The notes under the pieces were generated by a model, which did not search any database, was not told the DNA's origin, and worked only from the letters and a program-made list of their open reading frames with translations. A stretch of DNA of 16,534 bases from UBA11524 sp051883695 (GTDB taxonomy: Bacteria; Bacillota; Clostridia; Christensenellales; Aristaeellaceae). Both the position numbers and the translations under genes were made by a program. The DNA lies in assembly GCA_051883695.1 (NCBI GenBank), contig JBJEUF010000063.1, positions 1 to 16,534 on the forward strand. Reading direction: 5' to 3'. The stretch's first letter is position 1; every line of letters begins with the position of its first letter. Positions 16,484 to 16,534 of the stretch are shown here, in pieces.

Positions 16484-16534
16484 CCAACTATGAAAAGTCA
16501 ACCCCTCATGAGGGGTTGAGCAGAAAAAAGTTGG
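16484..16534. repeat. Nested inverted repeat after GH88 (possible terminator or element end)
   Basis: A perfect 22-base palindrome (16498-16519), with arms TCAACCCCTCA and TGAGGGGTTGA, lies 16 bases past the GH88 stop. It is flanked by an outer pair, CCAACT (16484-16489) and AGTTGG (16529-16534), the last bases of the window. No T-run follows on the + strand; a T-rich stretch follows only weakly on the - strand (CTTTTC). It could be a terminator without a T-tract or the edge of another element. Confidence 0.45.

Noticed and set aside
1..16534. CRISPR array, tRNA or rRNA genes, intact insertion sequence
   Set aside because: No regularly spaced direct repeats, cloverleaf-like sequence, rRNA-like stretch or transposase motif was seen on either strand.

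Overview
The window looks like chromosomal DNA from a fermentative Bacillota, most likely a gut or rumen Clostridia. The reasons are strong purine-rich ribosome binding sites, an LplB/YtcP-type sugar importer, YesM/YesN-type regulators and several cytoplasmic carbohydrate-active enzymes, all in G+C-rich coding sequence. Genus cannot be read from the sequence. All genes lie on the + strand.

Positions 1-1653 are accessory DNA. A visibly A+T-richer GNAT acetyltransferase gene (151-705) has its own near-consensus promoter (60-88) and terminator (732-758). It is followed by a phage distal-tail (Dit) remnant (785-about 1340) that runs directly into the C-terminal remnant of what looks like a conjugative-element relaxase (about 1330-1653). 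Positions 1654-1953 hold no convincing gene, only a leader that could fold.

Positions 1954-16481 form a polysaccharide-utilisation locus in three transcription units. (1) A cytoplasmic GH51-type alpha-L-arabinofuranosidase ends in a textbook terminator (3965-4005). (2) An ABC importer unit has a secreted solute-binding protein, an intercistronic hairpin and two permeases, closed by a second hairpin (7640-7673). No ATPase is present, so a shared ATPase elsewhere probably drives it. (3) A sensor histidine kinase, a membrane-anchored solute-binding protein, an AraC-type response regulator, a heparinase II/III-type lyase and a GH88 unsaturated glucuronyl hydrolase are packed with tiny gaps or overlaps (7813-16481).

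The likely logic is as follows. Oligosaccharides containing uronic acid and possibly arabinose are sensed outside by the kinase, perhaps with its anchored binding protein. The response regulator activates the importer. The imported oligosaccharide is cut inside the cell by the lyase, GH88 removes the unsaturated uronate, and GH51 may remove arabinofuranose. The exact polysaccharide is not readable from the sequence.

Four genes carry exactly one single-base frameshift, each in or beside a short run of identical bases: the Dit remnant (about 1154), permease 2 (7107-7112), the anchored binding protein (9893-9895) and the response regulator (about 12449). Restoring one base in each rebuilds a normal full-length family member for the three operon genes. 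Uncorrected indels in the assembly are the simplest explanation, but recent decay of the locus is possible.
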